Shown one piece after another: positions 4,657 to 6,524 of a DNA stretch of 6,524 nucleotides; the first letter of the stretch is position 1, and each line of letters begins with the position of its first letter. The notes beneath the pieces are model-generated. The model was not told the origin of the DNA. It was given only the letters and a program-made list of their open reading frames with translations, and did not search any database. The translations under genes were made by a program, and so were the position numbers. Source of the stretch: Methanobacteriota archaeon (GTDB taxonomy: Archaea > Thermoplasmatota > Poseidoniia > Poseidoniales > Poseidoniaceae); the NCBI GenBank assembly GCA_002714305.1, contig PAWY01000004.1, forward strand, positions 19,974 to 26,497, written 5' to 3'.

Positions 4657-6524
4657 ATGCGACGAAGTCAAACAACCATCTTGACCACCCTTGCCGTCAT
4701 TGCAAGTCTTCTGTTCATGTCGCAATTCCCCGCCATTTCCAACGTATCCAACATCCACCCCGATTCGACGGACGGTACGCCTCCACCAAACACGGATACC
4801 GATGGCGATTTGATTCCGGATGTTCACGAAACTTTGTTTGAAGAATGGATGAACTGGACCGCCTCCGATGGCCGTGAAGTCGTGATTCAGGGGCTTGACA
4901 AAAACAACGCTTCTGATGCGTCGATGGACTTTGACAACGACGGATTCAACGCCACCGAAGAGTTTTGTTGGCCCTATCCCGCCAACTGCACCGCCCCAGG
5001 TTTCCCTCGTGGTCTCACGGGGCAACTGGATGAAAACAGCGATCGCATCTACCTCGACCCACGGGTTTCAGACACCGATGGAGACGGGATGCCGGATGGC
5101 TACGAAGCCTACATGTGCCATCGGATGGGAGGGTTTGACCTCGTCGCTCTCCGCTATTCGTGCCCGTCCTTTGACCCACTGAACGCCAGCGACTTGACCC
5201 TTGATGGTGATAACGATGGGTTTGATGTTGACCGAGATGGCATCCTCAGTGATGCAGAACGGTTCACGGCTCCCGAGGAATACGCTCACGGTTCCCCCTC
5301 CAATTTCACCGCTGAACTCGATGGTTTGTGGTGCCACGCTACGCTGCCCGAGGGCTCCATGCTCAAGAATTGGCCCTTCCTTCCATCGGGTGCCAACGCA
5401 ACGTTCCACAACCTCCTCGATGCTTGCACTTCACGCGCCGTCGATCCGGTCGGTGAAGACCTGTGGTTGGGAACTGACCCACTGCTTGATGATTCAGACC
5501 GCTACCTTTGGGACGGATTCTCGGTGCGGCCGCTCTACCCTTCCTTCGGTGATGGCATTCCCGATGGTTGGGAAGTCCACTTTGGCTTGGACCCACTCAA
5601 CCGGTCCAATGCCCTCGACGACCCGGACAGCGACGGATGGGACACCAACCGTGATGGTGGTGTGTCAAGCGATGTATCACGAACGCTGACCGCTCTGAAA
5701 GTTGGTGAAGCCTTGTCAACCCTCGAGGAATACCTGGTCCACTACGATGACGGAAACACCGTCTACCCGGGCCTTAAGTCCACCCTTCTCAACAACGGGA
5801 CTGACTTCACAACGATGCCGCTCATCTATGATGCACCGGTTGACACCCTTTCGGTTATGCATCATGACATTCGTTCGTTGGATGAACACGACGGTACGCT
5901 CTATGCCATGACCAAGTACGGCATCAGCGTCATCAACTTTGACGATTCCACGCAATCGCACCATTCGCTCCCTCAAGGGGTGCTTCTTCACGACGGTTTC
6001 TTGGCCTACGCTGGAGGCTCACCTTACGCCGTGGTCATGGGGACCAACATCGGCTTTGGCGTCGCTCCTCTGCTGGCTGACGGAGCGCTTGGTTCCATTG
6101 GTACATGGTCATGGAGCCTTTCAGCACCGATTCATGCCATCGCTCCGCTCGCTGGTGAAGACATCAACCTTCACGCCATTGGTTTGGGCGATGCTGGCGA
6201 TGGCGCCATCATCGAAATCGATGGAGCAGCCACCATTCTTTCAACCGTTGACCTCGGCGCGGGATTGAAATCAGGCCTGGCAGAAGCCAACGCCTCGGTT
6301 TCCAGCATTCAACACGGCTTAGCGAGTGGAACCACCTTCCAATTGTTCGTGGGCACTGACCGTGGTTTGTTCATCGTGGATACGGCCTCGGCACGCGATG
6401 AAGCAGCGGGCGAGTGGCGATTCTTCTACACGCCGGATACGAACCCCATTCCCACCGACGTCGACGAACTTCGGAGTCTACCGTTGGGTTCCAATGGGAA
6501 TCCAGCTGAAATTCGCGACATGGT
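4657..6524 (+). CDS. Secreted calcium-binding surface protein: TSP3/EF-hand-like repeats plus propeller-like domain (3' end outside the window)
   Basis: The frame is open from ATG 4657 to the window edge, giving 622 residues and no stop; the true protein is longer. Seen: a basic start (R2, R3) and hydrophobic segment (about 8-27), a Sec-type signal or anchor. Aspartate-rich loops follow: D47-E58, D91-E102, D139-E150, D183-G188, a canonical EF-hand-type loop D190/D192/D194/G195/E201, GDGIPDGWE (298-306) and D322-G327. These resemble thrombospondin type 3 and dockerin/EF-hand calcium sites. Cysteines C104, C111, C154, C169, C226 and C257 all fall here, fitting disulfides in an exported protein. 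From about 390 on, repeating beta-strand units such as GTLYAMTKYGISVIN (413-427) and LFVGTDRGLFIVD (563-575) suggest a beta-propeller. Likely role: surface adhesion, binding or scaffold; no catalytic motif is seen. GGTGAG 3 nt before the ATG supports the start, and no in-frame start codon lies close upstream. Confidence 0.88.
   Translation, partial: MRRSQTTILTTLAVIASLLFMSQFPAISNVSNIHPDSTDGTPPPNTDTDGDLIPDVHETLFEEWMNWTASDGREVVIQGLDKNNASDASMDFDNDGFNATEEFCWPYPANCTAPGFPRGLTGQLDENSDRIYLDPRVSDTDGDGMPDGYEAYMCHRMGGFDLVALRYSCPSFDPLNASDLTLDGDNDGFDVDRDGILSDAERFTAPEEYAHGSPSNFTAELDGLWCHATLPEGSMLKNWPFLPSGANATFHNLLDACTSRAVDPVGEDLWLGTDPLLDDSDRYLWDGFSVRPLYPSFGDGIPDGWEVHFGLDPLNRSNALDDPDSDGWDTNRDGGVSSDVSRTLTALKVGEALSTLEEYLVHYDDGNTVYPGLKSTLLNNGTDFTTMPLIYDAPVDTLSVMHHDIRSLDEHDGTLYAMTKYGISVINFDDSTQSHHSLPQGVLLHDGFLAYAGGSPYAVVMGTNIGFGVAPLLADGALGSIGTWSWSLSAPIHAIAPLAGEDINLHAIGLGDAGDGAIIEIDGAATILSTVDLGAGLKSGLAEANASVSSIQHGLASGTTFQLFVGTDRGLFIVDTASARDEAAGEWRFFYTPDTNPIPTDVDELRSLPLGSNGNPAEIRDM

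Noticed and set aside
4540..5025. 161-residue minus-strand open frame across the intergenic region
   Set aside because: It runs antisense through the signal segment and first calcium loops of the surface-protein gene and across the inverted repeat; the plus-strand frame is clearly the coding one.
5201..5689. 162-residue plus-strand open frame inside the surface-protein gene
   Set aside because: It overlaps in another frame the stretch encoding well-formed calcium loops and GDGIPDGWE; its own translation is rich in T, S, M and P with no motif.

Overview
The window looks like a stretch of archaeal chromosome. The best guess is a marine Thermoplasmatota (Marine Group II / Poseidoniales-like) genome, but this is inference. 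Evidence: three consecutive proteins carry archaeal class III (prepilin-type) N-termini, start codons are preceded by GGAGGTG-type Shine-Dalgarno sites, and a large secreted protein combines aspartate-rich calcium-binding repeats with a propeller-like domain, an architecture common in such archaea. No rRNA, tRNA, mobile element or CRISPR array is visible.

Minus-strand block (4470 down to 1): four co-directional genes. First is a WalJ/YycJ-type metallo-beta-lactamase-fold hydrolase (4470-3658). After 32 bp come three pilin-like genes in tandem: 361 residues (3625-2540), 744 residues (2543-309), and one cut off by the window start (312 to 1). Both pilin junctions are 4-bp ATGA stop/start overlaps, and the downstream gene in each case has a strong Shine-Dalgarno inside the end of the previous gene. 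The trio is therefore almost certainly co-transcribed and translationally coupled. Two of the three are far longer than ordinary archaeal pilins and look like a membrane-anchored or filament-assembled N-terminal helix carrying a large beta-rich, sequon-containing ectodomain.

Divergent intergenic region (4471-4656, 186 bp): holds the Shine-Dalgarno sites of both flanking genes and an 11-bp inverted repeat (4560-4588, 7-nt loop) that could be an operator serving both directions.

Plus-strand block (4657 to the window end): the first 622 residues of a large exported protein. It has an N-terminal signal or anchor segment, a run of calcium-binding thrombospondin-type-3/EF-hand-like loops with six cysteines and many N-glycosylation sequons, then a beta-propeller-like region still open at the edge.

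Taken together this is a candidate cell-surface locus: a coupled set of pilin-like subunits facing a calcium-stabilised surface protein across a shared control region. The functional link is inferred from position only. The pilus ATPase, membrane platform and prepilin peptidase are not in the window.
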